From JAUUSJ01 sp051880475 (lineage in GTDB: Bacteria; Bacillota; Clostridia; Lachnospirales; Lachnospiraceae), in contig JBJEOA010000064.1 in the NCBI GenBank assembly GCA_051880475.1, positions 1 to 23,941 of the forward strand: DNA of 23,941 bases, written 5' to 3'. Shown in pieces: positions 15,956 through 23,941 of the stretch; within the stretch, counting starts at the first letter, position 1; every line of letters begins with the position of its first letter. A program made the translations under genes and the position numbers. The notes under the pieces were generated by a model that did not search any database, was not told where the DNA came from, and saw only the letters and a program-made list of their open reading frames with translations.

Positions 15956-17053
15956 TTATACATTAAATTTAAACAAAACAACATCTCCGTCTTGCATAAC
16001 GTACTCTTTGCCTTCCTGACGAACAAGTCCCTTCTCACGTGCATTTGCCATCGTTTCATTTGAAATTAAGTCGTCATAGCTTACAACTTCTGCTCGGATA
16101 AAACCGCGCTCAAAATCAGAGTGAATCTTTCCAGCAGCCTGTGGAGCTTTTGTTCCCTTTTTAATTGTCCAAGCTTTTGACTCGATTGGTCCCGCAGTCA
16201 GATAGCTAATAAGACCAAGTAAAGAATAACTTGCCTTAATCAATTGTTCTAGGCCAGACTCTTCTAAGCCAAGGTCTTCTAGAAACATTTTCTTTTCATC
16301 GTCATCTAACTCCGCAATTTCTTGCTCAATTTGAGCACATACAACAAAAACTTCAGCGCCAGCTTCTTTTGCGTACTCTCTTACTTGCTGCACAAATGGA
16401 TTTTGTTCTCCTTTATCAGCAAGGTCATCTTCTGTCACATTCGCGGCAAAGATAACAGGTTTATATGTTAAGAGCTGATAAGATTCTAATAATGCTAATT
16501 CTTCCTCATCTTCTGTCTCAAATGTATTCGCCAATTTGAATTCTTCAAGATGAGCTTTAATACGTTTTAAAAATTCTACCTCTTTTGCCAATGTCTTGTC
16601 ATTTTTTGCACCCTTAGAAGACTTTTGAATTCGACGGTCCAAAACTTCCATATCAGAGAAAATAAGTTCTAAGTTGATTGTCTCAATATCTCGAAGAGGA
16701 TTGATATTTCCATCAACGTGAACAATATTGGCATCCTCAAAACAACGAACAACGTGAACTATCGCATCTACTTCTCGAATATTGGCTAAAAATTGGTTGC
16801 CAAGTCCCTCTCCTTTAGAGGCACCTTTTACAAGACCAGCGATATCAACAAATTCAATTGCAGCAGGGACTACCTTAGCTGAGTTATACATATCAGCAAG
16901 TACATTCAATCTCTCATCTGGAACAGCAACGATTCCGATATTAGGGTCGATAGTACAAAACGGATAGTTAGCAGACTCTGCTCCCGCTTTCGTTAATGAG
17001 TTAAATAATGTACTTTTTCCTACATTTGGAAGTCCCACAATTCCTAATTTCAT
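15956..17053 (-). CDS. ychF: Redox/translation-linked ATPase YchF (Obg family, OLA1-like)
   Basis: This 365-residue P-loop protein of the Obg family hydrolyses ATP rather than GTP in characterised members and binds ribosomes. It has the P-loop GLPNVGKSTLFN (7-18), the G3 motif DIAGLVKGASKGEGLGNQFL and the altered specificity motif around FAANVTEDD (in place of NKxD). A coiled-coil insertion sits in the middle, and the C-terminal TGS domain contains KAWTIKKGTKAPQAAGKIHSDFERGFI (split here: KAWTIKKGTKAP, then HSDFERGFIRAEV). The length is exactly typical. AAAGGA lies 10 nt before the ATG. It has its own promoter-like sequence and a downstream hairpin, so it is probably monocistronic. Confidence 0.97.
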   Translation of the reverse strand: MKLGIVGLPNVGKSTLFNSLTKAGAESANYPFCTIDPNIGIVAVPDERLNVLADMYNSAKVVPAAIEFVDIAGLVKGASKGEGLGNQFLANIREVDAIVHVVRCFEDANIVHVDGNINPLRDIETINLELIFSDMEVLDRRIQKSSKGAKNDKTLAKEVEFLKRIKAHLEEFKLANTFETEDEEELALLESYQLLTYKPVIFAANVTEDDLADKGEQNPFVQQVREYAKEAGAEVFVVCAQIEQEIAELDDDEKKMFLEDLGLEESGLEQLIKASYSLLGLISYLTAGPIESKAWTIKKGTKAPQAAGKIHSDFERGFIRAEVVSYDDLISNETMANAREKGLVRQEGKEYVMQDGDVVLFKFNV

Positions 17054-17128
17054 ATATTTTTAATCCTTTCTACTCTATATTCCGTTTAGATATTGCCGTA
17101 AAACGACACTCTCTAATTTCATCTATTT

Positions 17129-17156
17129 ATTTTATCATACCTCTATTTATTTGCAA
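17129..17156 (-). promoter_or_regulatory. Probable ychF promoter with extended -10
   Basis: The minus strand has TTGCAA (17151-17156), a 16-bp spacer and TGATAAAAT, an extended -10 whose hexamer is at 17129-17134. It lies about 75 bp before the ychF start. Confidence 0.5.
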
Positions 17157-17164
17157 GAGATTTA

Positions 17165-17211
17165 TTTGTGAAAGTATCTACAAAGAAAAAAGAAAAAGGA
17201 ACTTTCACAAA
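17165..17211 (-). repeat. 11-bp perfect inverted repeat with a 25-nt pyrimidine-rich loop
   Basis: TTTGTGAAAGT (17165-17175) and ACTTTCACAAA (17201-17211) are exact inverted copies about 65 bp after thiN and just before the ychF promoter. On the minus strand the loop is mostly T and C and no T run follows the stem. It may be a weak thiN terminator or an operator. Confidence 0.5.
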
Positions 17212-17277
17212 GAGCAAAACTGAAATGAAATTACTTTTTATATTCACTAGTTAGAAAAATGATAAGTTTATTTTCCA

Positions 17278-17940
17278 TCAATCCTTCGACTCTATAATAA
17301 TCAAAATTCCTTTCTCAAAGAAAATTTCTCCTACTTCATCTACAATCTCATTGCTAATTCCGCGGCTAATTCCAAGCTCTAGCGTTTCTTCTGTTAAGGG
17401 GTATAAAAATCCCTTTACTGTAATCTTCTTCGCTGACTCTGTATAAGGAATGAGAGATACAAAATCCCCATACTGCTCTTCTTTTTTTATTCTTTTTGTA
17501 TGACCACCCATCAACATGGAAATTCGATTATGGCAATCAACAATCTCACCTTCAATTTGCTTATCTAATAACAAAGTTAATAGCGATATATTCGCAAAAC
17601 TGTGGTCAAATCTCGTCCCTGTTCCGCCTAAAATCGTAATAAACTGAGCTCCCTCCTCAATAGCCAACAGCAACGCAAGATGCGTATCTGTCTCATCTTT
17701 CATTTTTGGATGTACAAGCATCTTTATTCCACTCTCTTTATAATGGGCCACTACAGCTGCATCTGCGCTATCAAAATCTCCTAAAATGCAATCTGGCTGT
17801 CTATCCAAAAATTGGAATGGAAGCAATCCTCTATCTGCCGCTATAATATAGTCATATTCTTTTTTTATATATTCTTGTAGTAGACTCTTATCAAGACTCC
17901 CACCTGTCACAATTAATACTTTTTTCTTCACTACTACCAC
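17278..17940 (-). CDS. thiN: Thiamine pyrophosphokinase ThiN
   Basis: This 220-residue enzyme makes thiamine diphosphate from thiamine and ATP. It shows the family motifs AADRG, CILGDFDSAD, KMKDETDTHLAL and GGTGTRFDHSFANISLL, and a C-terminal beta-rich thiamine-binding part (VKGFLYPL, GISRGISNEI). The length fits. The start is a GTG that overlaps the rsgA stop by 7 nt. A second GTG three codons later (17931) is also possible. The ribosome site is weak, so coupling to rsgA is likely. In Bacillus rpe lies between the rsgA homologue and thiN. It is absent here. It ends the stp-pknB-rsgA operon. Confidence 0.95.
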   Translation of the reverse strand: MVVVKKKVLIVTGGSLDKSLLQEYIKKEYDYIIAADRGLLPFQFLDRQPDCILGDFDSADAAVVAHYKESGIKMLVHPKMKDETDTHLALLLAIEEGAQFITILGGTGTRFDHSFANISLLTLLLDKQIEGEIVDCHNRISMLMGGHTKRIKKEEQYGDFVSLIPYTESAKKITVKGFLYPLTEETLELGISRGISNEIVDEVGEIFFEKGILIIIESKD

Positions 17941-18812
17941 TTCTTTTTATTTTTTATTTCCTCACATAAATCCAAATAATTTTGATATCTTTTCTCATGA
18001 ATCATACCTTCCTTGACTGCCTGTTTTACTCCGCATACTGGTTCTCTTTTATGCATACAGCCAATGAATTGACACCTTTCCTCATAAGGTGCAAATTCTG
18101 GAAAATACTGCTTTAACTCGTTTTCCTCCATATCATTTAAGTAAAAGGAACTAAAGCCTGGAGTGTCTACAACATACGTATTCTCCTCTATAAAAATAAG
18201 CTGAGAATGTCTCGTTGTATGTTTTCCCCGTGCAATCTTTTGACTAATTTCACCTGTCTCCATCTTTAGCTCTTTACTCAACGTATTTAAAATGGAAGAT
18301 TTTCCAACTCCTGAGGGACCTGCGAGAACCGTTGTTTTTCCTCTTAAAAATTCCCTCAATTCTTTTGTTCCTTCCTCCTCATACGTCGTACTAAAAATGA
18401 CAGGATATCCACTAGGTCTATATATCTCTTCTAACTCTCTCTTTTTTTGTTCTGAGGCGATATCTCTTTTATTAAAACAAAGAATTGTCTTAATATTTTG
18501 TCGCTCCATTTCAATCAAAAAACGATCTAACAAGTTTAAATGTGGTTCTGGCCTGGCAGCTGCAAAAACTACAATCGCTTGGTCGACATTTGCCACATTT
18601 GGGCGAATTAGAGAATTTTTTCTCTCTAAAATTTCTTTAATATTACCCTCTTTACTTTGCTCGTTTAAAAGATCAATAGATACATAGTCTCCAACTAGCG
18701 GTTTTTCCTTTCTATTTCTAAAAACTCCCTTGGCTTTACATTCATAAATGCCTTTTCCTTCTACATAAACATAATAAAATCCTGCGATTCCTTTTATGAT
18801 TCTTCCAAGCAT
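17934..18812 (-). CDS. rsgA: Small ribosomal subunit biogenesis GTPase RsgA
   Basis: This 292-residue circularly permuted GTPase matures the 30S subunit. It has an N-terminal OB-fold (about 1-70). The GTPase motifs come in permuted order: NKRD (114-117), then the P-loop GPSGVGKSS (165-173), then DTPGF (216-220). A zinc site follows, formed by Cys247, Cys252, His254 and Cys260. The length is usual. An in-frame stop lies three codons before the ATG, and the nearest good ribosome site (AAGGAG) is about 16 nt away, unusually far. In Bacillus the homologue CpgA is a substrate of the PASTA kinase encoded just upstream, which fits this operon. Confidence 0.96.
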   Translation of the reverse strand: MLGRIIKGIAGFYYVYVEGKGIYECKAKGVFRNRKEKPLVGDYVSIDLLNEQSKEGNIKEILERKNSLIRPNVANVDQAIVVFAAARPEPHLNLLDRFLIEMERQNIKTILCFNKRDIASEQKKRELEEIYRPSGYPVIFSTTYEEEGTKELREFLRGKTTVLAGPSGVGKSSILNTLSKELKMETGEISQKIARGKHTTRHSQLIFIEENTYVVDTPGFSSFYLNDMEENELKQYFPEFAPYEERCQFIGCMHKREPVCGVKQAVKEGMIHEKRYQNYLDLCEEIKNKKKW

Positions 18813-18841
18813 TGCTTTTTATTGACTTCTCCTTTCTTTTC

Positions 18842-18877
18842 TGACTGGGATATTTGACTGGGACAGATGTCTGTCCC
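18842..18877 (-). repeat. Palindrome GGGACAGA-TG-TCTGTCCC with flanking direct repeat
   Basis: In the 70-bp gap between pknB and rsgA an 8-bp stem (18860-18867 with 18870-18877) encloses 2 nt. The 9-bp repeat TGACTGGGA occurs at 18842-18850 and again at 18855-18863, running into the left arm. It is far more GC-rich than its surroundings and has no T run. It resembles a dispersed palindromic repeat more than a terminator. Confidence 0.6.
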
Positions 18878-18882
18878 CTGTC

Positions 18883-20988
18883 CTATCCTACTTGTACAAT
18901 ATACGAATCGCTTAATTCTTGACCATCTACTTGAACACGGACAATCGCTTCTCCTGCTTCTAGCCCCTCAAAATCAATGTTCAACGGAAAATTATTCTCT
19001 GTCACTAATCCATCATAAATAACTTTCTCTTTATCTTTTTGTATTAAGGTTAAAGTAAGATTCGCATTTTCCTTCTCATCTGTAGAAAATGGAGGATATT
19101 GAATCACAAGATTTCCTTTATAGACATAATTCTCTTCGTCTACACCTGCACTTATTACAACATCTATCTGTGTGCCTCTTCCTACTTTCTGTTTTGCCTC
19201 AATACTCTGCGATATAATCTGTCCCTTTGCAACGATATCACTGTTTTCTCGTTTTATTTCGCCAAGTTTTAAGCCTAATCTCTCAAGCTGGACTCTCGCC
19301 TCATCTTGTGTATAATAGGATAAATCTGGCACTATAATTTTAGTTTCTGCTTCTCCAAGGCTTACGGTGAGAACTACCTTATCCCCGGCAGAAACTTTAC
19401 TTTCTGGCTTAACTGACTGAGATAAAATTTTATTGACATCTGCCTCTTTACTATACTCATACGAATATTCTATCTTTAATCCAATTTCTTCCAATTCTTT
19501 TTCTGCCTGTTTTTGTAACATTCCAATTACATTTGGCATTTTGATAAGTTCACTTCCCTGACTGATTGTCAATATGATCTTATCTCCCTCTGTAATTTTC
19601 GTTCCAGCGTCTATGCTTTGACCTATTACATAGTCTTTTTCAATCTCTGAGTATTGATATATATATTCTATCTGCAAGTCAGTATCCTCTAATAATTTAA
19701 TTGCATTATCTTTTTTTAGCCCAATTAAATTTGGAACTAAATTTTTATCTGACTCTTCCCCACCGTCTGTTTTCTCCTGTGTGGAAGTTGTTTTTTTATC
19801 CTCCACTGCCGCCTCCACTGTAGTAGGCTCAGATTTAGAGCTTACCCCTGGATGAAAAATCCCTGTTGTGCGAATAACAAAATACAAAATCACACTCACA
19901 ATAATTAATAATGTCAAGGCTGTCAATCCAATAATAATCTTTTCAAGCTTTGGATCTACGGATTCTGGTTCCTCCTCGCCCTCTTCATCCTCTTTTAACG
20001 GCTCAATTTCTTTTACGTCTTTTACTTCGTCCTCTTCATCCTCTTCTTCCGGATTAGTAATTTCTCTTTTTATTTTTTCCAAATCGTCTTTTGTTAAAAT
20101 AATTGTAGAGGAATCTTGTTCTTTCTCTCCCGAAATTATGTTATCAGCAATATAATTCTCTCGTTTCTCTGAAAAAACTTTTTGTAAATCTTCAATCAAA
20201 TCTTCCATTGACTGATATCTATCGTCTTTTCTTTTTTTAATACATTTTAAAATAATTTTTTCTAAGCTTTCTGGTATCGTCGGCTGCAATTTTCTAGGTG
20301 GAATTGGATCATCTTCTAAATGCATCAATGCGATAACAACATTATTTTCTCCATCAAAAGGAACCGTTCCTGTTGCCATCTCATACATTGTAATACCGAG
20401 TGAATAAATATCACTTCTCTCATCGGTATATCCACTTCTCGCCTGCTCTGGAGGTAAATAATGGACAGACCCCATCGTTATTGTCTGTACGGTACTCGTA
20501 TTTGATGTCTTAGCAATTCCAAAATCGGTCACCTTCGCTGTCATTCCGTCTGATAAAATTAAAATATTTTGTGGTTTTATATCTCTGTGTATTGTTTTAT
20601 TATCATGGGCAGCTTTAATTCCCGATGCAATCTGAATAGACAAAGATACGATTTGCTCTGCATCTAAATATCCCTTTGAAGCAATATATTTTTTCAAAGT
20701 TTCTCCGTCCACATACTCCATCACAATAAAATGACATCCGTTCTCATCTCCCACATCGTAAATACTTACAATATTTGGGTGAACAAACGCTGCAGCTGAC
20801 TGCGCTTCTATATTAAATTTTTTAATAAACTCTTGATCATCCCCAAACTGAGAATCCAATATCTTGATTGCAACTATGCGATTTAGTCTATGGTCTTTTG
20901 CTTTATAGACACTTGCCATTCCTCCAGTACCAACAAGCTCAATTATCTCATAACGGTTACCTAGTATTTCACCTGCACGCAACATCAT
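18883..20988 (-). CDS. pknB: PASTA-domain serine/threonine kinase PknB (PrkC/StkP type)
   Basis: This 701-residue receptor kinase senses peptidoglycan fragments or lipid II and phosphorylates division, wall and translation proteins. The Hanks-type kinase domain (about 10-272) has the Gly-rich loop GTGGMASVYKAKD, Lys42 in VAIKIL, HRDIKPQN (134-141), DFGIAK (155-160) and a Thr-rich activation loop before PPEQA. A very acidic juxtamembrane segment (about 313-346) precedes one membrane helix (350-372). Three PASTA repeats follow outside the cell (about 416-479, 480-546, 549-615). The last 85 residues form a beta-rich domain that is not PASTA. The ATG overlaps the stp stop by 4 nt. A second ATG follows immediately, so the start could be 3 nt later. 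Confidence 0.97.
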   Translation of the reverse strand: MMLRAGEILGNRYEIIELVGTGGMASVYKAKDHRLNRIVAIKILDSQFGDDQEFIKKFNIEAQSAAAFVHPNIVSIYDVGDENGCHFIVMEYVDGETLKKYIASKGYLDAEQIVSLSIQIASGIKAAHDNKTIHRDIKPQNILILSDGMTAKVTDFGIAKTSNTSTVQTITMGSVHYLPPEQARSGYTDERSDIYSLGITMYEMATGTVPFDGENNVVIALMHLEDDPIPPRKLQPTIPESLEKIILKCIKKRKDDRYQSMEDLIEDLQKVFSEKRENYIADNIISGEKEQDSSTIILTKDDLEKIKREITNPEEEDEEDEVKDVKEIEPLKEDEEGEEEPESVDPKLEKIIIGLTALTLLIIVSVILYFVIRTTGIFHPGVSSKSEPTTVEAAVEDKKTTSTQEKTDGGEESDKNLVPNLIGLKKDNAIKLLEDTDLQIEYIYQYSEIEKDYVIGQSIDAGTKITEGDKIILTISQGSELIKMPNVIGMLQKQAEKELEEIGLKIEYSYEYSKEADVNKILSQSVKPESKVSAGDKVVLTVSLGEAETKIIVPDLSYYTQDEARVQLERLGLKLGEIKRENSDIVAKGQIISQSIEAKQKVGRGTQIDVVISAGVDEENYVYKGNLVIQYPPFSTDEKENANLTLTLIQKDKEKVIYDGLVTENNFPLNIDFEGLEAGEAIVRVQVDGQELSDSYIVQVG

Positions 20989-21731
20989 CTCTCACCTCTT
21001 TCGCCCATGAGATCATTGATAATGATTACGGTCGCAATATTGTCAAGTCCACCATAATAATTTGCCTGATCAACTAACTGTGTGACAATTTTTTCTTCCT
21101 CACTATTGACTGCCAAAATTTCTTCTATCTCATCATCATCCACCATATTGCTAAGTCCATCCGAACAAAGTAATACTTTATCTCCTATCTTCCATTCTAC
21201 TTTAAAAAAATCTGGTTCCATACTTAAACTTGCCCCAAGAGCCTTTGTAATGATATTTTTTTGTGGATGATTTTTAGCCCTACTCTTCTCAATCTGACCA
21301 GCCCTTAATAATTCTTCCACTAAAGAATGATCTAGCGTAATCTGTCTTAGATTTTCACTGTATAAATATAATCGACTATCTCCTATATTTACGACAGAAA
21401 CCTCCTCTTCGTCAACTGTCGCCGCCACAAAGGTAGTTCCCATTCCATGAAATTCCTCCTCACTAGCAGCCAACTCTATCAATTCTTTATTTACCTGTTT
21501 TATTACTTCTTTCATAATAAAAAAAGAATCTTCATTTTCATTTTCCTTTACTAACTCTACAAACCTATTCACTGCGAAAGAAGAAGCTTTATCTCCTGCT
21601 CTATGTCCTCCCATGCCATCTGCCACAATATATAAATTTTTCAAATTTCCAACTGTATTATCTGTATAATAAATATAATCTTGATTAATCGATCTTTGCA
21701 TCCCTACATGAGTTTTCCCATAAGATTTCAT
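20985..21731 (-). CDS. stp: PP2C-family serine/threonine phosphatase Stp (PrpC)
   Basis: This 248-residue metal-dependent phosphatase opposes PknB by dephosphorylating the kinase and its targets. Metal-binding motifs are RSINQDY near the N-terminus, VADGMGGHRAGDKAS, GDSRLYLY, LCSDGLSNMVDD and GGLDNIATVII, so both Mn/Mg aspartate clusters are complete. I choose the ATG at 21731 because AAGGAGG lies 6 nt before it and the protein then begins MKSYGKTHVG as in relatives. The longer frame to 21752 lacks such a site. It starts inside the 3' end of rlmN and shares a 4-nt overlap with pknB, so phosphatase and kinase are made together. Confidence 0.96.
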   Translation of the reverse strand: MKSYGKTHVGMQRSINQDYIYYTDNTVGNLKNLYIVADGMGGHRAGDKASSFAVNRFVELVKENENEDSFFIMKEVIKQVNKELIELAASEEEFHGMGTTFVAATVDEEEVSVVNIGDSRLYLYSENLRQITLDHSLVEELLRAGQIEKSRAKNHPQKNIITKALGASLSMEPDFFKVEWKIGDKVLLCSDGLSNMVDDDEIEEILAVNSEEEKIVTQLVDQANYYGGLDNIATVIIINDLMGERGER

Positions 21732-22785
21732 TTTCTTCCTCCTTTCTCTCATCGCAATATTTCTTTCTCAACTGTCCACAGGCTGCCTGAATATCACTGC
21801 CCATTTCTCTTCTAATCGTAACATTAATTTTATTTTTTTCCAGTAAACTTTTAAAATCTAAAATCGATTCTTGGTTGGATTTTTCAAAATTTCTTTCTTT
21901 TACTGGATTTACAGGAATTAAATTTACATGACAGAGCATTCCTTTTATTCTACGAATTAACTCTTTTGCATTTTCCTTGCTATCATTTTGTCCCTGTGCA
22001 AGACAATACTCAAATGTAATTCTTCTTCCCGTCTTCTCAATATAATACTGACACGCCCCTAAAATTTCATCTATACTGTATTTATTTGCAATTGGCATCA
22101 TTTGTTTTCGAATTTCATCATTCGGAGCATGAAGAGAAATTGCCAATGTAATCTGTAACTTCTCATCTGCTAATTTTTTAATATACGGCACTAATCCACA
22201 AGTGGATACTGTAATATTTCTCTGACTAATATTTAATCCATTCTCATCCGTTAACATTTTTAAAAAAGTAAGCAAATTATCGTAATTGTCAAACGGCTCT
22301 CCACTTCCCATGACAACAACATTTGTCACTCGCTCTCCTGTCTTTTTTTGGATATAATAAATTTGGTCTAGCATCTCCGACGGTCTTAGGTTTCTCTCTA
22401 AGCCGTCTAAAGTAGAAGCACAAAATTTACAACCCATTCTACATCCAACCTGAGAAGAAATACAAACAGAATTTCCATGTTTATATTTCATAAGCACAGT
22501 CTCTATAATATGATGGTCTGTAAGCTCAAACAAAAACTTTGCCGTTCCATCTATTTTAGATGTATAACAAGTTACTTTTCTTAAAGCAGTCCACTCTGTA
22601 TTTTCTTCTATATCATTCCTAATTAATTTTGGAATATTATTCATTTCACTAGGGCTGCGAATTAGTTTTTGGTGCATCCACTGGTATACTTGTTTTGCAC
22701 GAAACTTCTTCTCTCCCTTCGATATAAAATATTGTTCCAGTTCGAAAAGTGACATGGAACGGATATCTGGTTTTTGTTTTATCAT
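21685..22785 (-). CDS. rlmN: 23S rRNA/tRNA adenine-C2 methyltransferase RlmN
   Basis: This 366-residue radical-SAM enzyme methylates A2503 of 23S rRNA and A37 of some tRNAs. The cluster motif CRMGCKFC is preceded by the conserved Cys of VCISSQVGC, and the second catalytic Cys is in SDIQAACGQL near the C-terminus, so both redox cysteines are present. GSGEPFDNYDN is the SAM-binding glycine motif. I choose the ATG at 22785, with GAGGG 5 nt upstream. In-frame ATG (22797) and TTG (22812) lack a good site. About 23 residues extend past the conserved end and overlap stp by 47 nt. That tail encodes the stp ribosome site. It follows rsmB closely. Confidence 0.96.
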   Translation of the reverse strand: MIKQKPDIRSMSLFELEQYFISKGEKKFRAKQVYQWMHQKLIRSPSEMNNIPKLIRNDIEENTEWTALRKVTCYTSKIDGTAKFLFELTDHHIIETVLMKYKHGNSVCISSQVGCRMGCKFCASTLDGLERNLRPSEMLDQIYYIQKKTGERVTNVVVMGSGEPFDNYDNLLTFLKMLTDENGLNISQRNITVSTCGLVPYIKKLADEKLQITLAISLHAPNDEIRKQMMPIANKYSIDEILGACQYYIEKTGRRITFEYCLAQGQNDSKENAKELIRRIKGMLCHVNLIPVNPVKERNFEKSNQESILDFKSLLEKNKINVTIRREMGSDIQAACGQLRKKYCDERKEEENEILWENSCRDAKID

Positions 22786-22820
22786 ATTTTCCCTCATTTC
22801 AATCAAAGCCAATGACTTTT

Positions 22821-23941
22821 TTATCGTTTTTTAAAACTTGAAATAAAAAATCCATCACAGGCATGAACACCTGGAAGTAATTGTAAATACCCTTCTCTAG
22901 CCGTTTCTGTTTTTATTTGTTCTGGAAGCTTTTCAAGAAAATCTCTTGGACAAAATGCTAAATTTTCCTTTATCCAGCGATAATTTTCTATATTTTCCTC
23001 TCTTGTCACAGTACAGGTACTATAAATTAAAATACCGCCTTGTTTTACATACTGACTTACTACCTCTAAAATCTTTCTTTGGAGAGCGGAAAGTTCTCTA
23101 ATATCATCTCTCGTCACACGGTATTTTAAATCATTTTTCTTGGCCATAACTCCAAGACCGGAACAAGGCAAATCCGCAATTACAATATCTGCCTTCCCAA
23201 TTAAACTCTCATCTAATTCTAATGCGTCAAATACTTCTGTTTTTATATTTTTATATCCCATTCTCTCGATATTATCTTCTATTAACTCTATTTTATCCTC
23301 TGTCAAATCTCTTGAGAGAACTTGTCCTTCCTCTTTTAATAATTCTGCTATATGAAGAGTTTTTCCTCCTGGGGCTGCACAGACATCGACTACAAAATTA
23401 TTTTTCTTTGGATCAGCGATAACTGACACAAGCATGGAGCTTTCATCTTGCACCTGAAATTTTCCATCTAAAAAAGCAGAATTTTTTTGTAAATAATCAT
23501 ACTGCGTAAGTACGAGAGAAAACGGTAAATATATTCCGTCTCTTACATTCATCTCTTTTGATAATTGTTCTTTTAATTCTTCTCTTGTCGTTTTTTGTAA
23601 ATTTACTCTCACAACAGTGCCTCTCTCCTCTAAAGTAGAGGCAAGCATTTTCTCCACGATATCATAAGGATACTCCGATAACCACATCTTAATAATCCAC
23701 TCTGGCATAGAATATTTGACGGATAGGAATAAAATAGGATCTTTTTTCTCATCTGGAAAAGAAATCTTATCTTTATTTCTGCTAATATTTCTCAACACAC
23801 CGTTGATAAATCCACTTAAACTTTTAAATCCTCTTTTTTTTGCCAAACTAACTGCTTCATTGCAGACAGCGGAATCGGGAATATGGTCTAAATAACAAAT
23901 CTGATAAACTGACATGCGAAGAAGATTACGGACAAGTGGAC
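22821..23941 (-). CDS. rsmB: 16S rRNA (cytosine-967-C5)-methyltransferase RsmB, 5' part outside window
   Basis: This is a SAM-dependent rRNA m5C methyltransferase. The frame is open to the window edge (PLVRNLLRMSVYQICYLDHI) and matches the NusB-like N-terminal domain. The Met at 23915 is therefore internal and the true start lies beyond the window. About 372 residues are visible. Motifs are VDVCAAPGGKTLHIAELL (SAM site), IADLPCSGLGVMAKK (Pro-Cys motif) and IYSTCTVTREENIENYRW (nucleophile Cys). Family members run about 440 residues, so roughly 70 are missing. It sits upstream of rlmN, separated by about 35 nt from the chosen rlmN start, as in other Firmicutes. Confidence 0.95.
   Translation of the reverse strand, partial: PLVRNLLRMSVYQICYLDHIPDSAVCNEAVSLAKKRGFKSLSGFINGVLRNISRNKDKISFPDEKKDPILFLSVKYSMPEWIIKMWLSEYPYDIVEKMLASTLEERGTVVRVNLQKTTREELKEQLSKEMNVRDGIYLPFSLVLTQYDYLQKNSAFLDGKFQVQDESSMLVSVIADPKKNNFVVDVCAAPGGKTLHIAELLKEEGQVLSRDLTEDKIELIEDNIERMGYKNIKTEVFDALELDESLIGKADIVIADLPCSGLGVMAKKNDLKYRVTRDDIRELSALQRKILEVVSQYVKQGGILIYSTCTVTREENIENYRWIKENLAFCPRDFLEKLPEQIKTETAREGYLQLLPGVHACDGFFISSFKKR

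Noticed and set aside
19868..20155. Plus-strand Ser-rich open frame inside pknB
   Set aside because: It is the antisense shadow of the acidic Glu/Asp juxtamembrane stretch of PknB. The poly-Ser arises from GAA/GAG read in reverse.
1..23941. CRISPR array, tRNA or rRNA genes, riboswitch (T-box, TPP) or a defence island
   Set aside because: No regularly spaced repeats or recognisable RNA folds were seen. thiN has no leader of its own for a TPP switch. All intact genes are housekeeping or sporulation genes.

Overview
This window is a low-GC chromosomal segment from an endospore-forming member of the Firmicutes, most likely a Clostridia/Lachnospiraceae-type bacterium. The evidence is the spoIIGA-sigE pair next to ftsZ, strong AGGAGG-type ribosome binding sites, AT-rich spacers, and the Firmicutes gene order rsmB-rlmN-stp-pknB-rsgA-thiN. 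Every intact gene reads on the minus strand, so transcription runs from right to left. The segment is nearly all core genome.

Right block (about 17.3-23.9 kb), in transcription order: rsmB (5' part outside the window), rlmN, the PP2C phosphatase stp, the PASTA kinase pknB, the ribosome-assembly GTPase rsgA and the thiamine pyrophosphokinase thiN. The genes overlap or nearly touch, so they form one operon combining rRNA modification, ribosome maturation and cell-wall-sensing phosphorylation. ychF (about 16-17 kb) has its own promoter and a hairpin terminator. lgt follows, with no clear promoter or terminator of its own.

Centre block (about 4.4-14.7 kb) is a reduced division/cell-wall (dcw) cluster: rsmH, ftsL, two tandem class B penicillin-binding proteins (FtsI-like, then SpoVD-like), murD, ftsW/spoVE, murA and ftsQ/divIB. 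The order matches the Bacillus dcw cluster, but mraZ, murE, murF, mraY and murG are missing from their expected places. Promoter-like sequences lie before rsmH, murD and ftsZ. A strong intrinsic terminator separates the two PBP genes.

Left block: ftsZ with its own promoter and terminator, then spoIIGA-sigE behind a promoter with a 21-bp spacer and a Spo0A-box-like sequence over the -35, as in the B. subtilis spoIIG promoter. A terminator ends the unit. Next comes xth (exonuclease III). The left edge holds a decayed IS607-family tnpA gene with in-frame stops, a substituted catalytic serine and an internal deletion. This is the only mobile DNA seen.

The genes together serve peptidoglycan precursor supply (MurA, MurD), septal synthesis (FtsW, PBPs, FtsL, FtsQ, FtsZ), envelope signalling (PknB/Stp), lipoprotein maturation (Lgt) and entry into mother-cell sporulation (SpoIIGA/SigE). 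I found no convincing new defence system, CRISPR array, tRNA, rRNA or riboswitch. The most interesting points are regulatory leaders, the pruned dcw cluster, a KTA-for-KTG change in one PBP and the IS607 relic.
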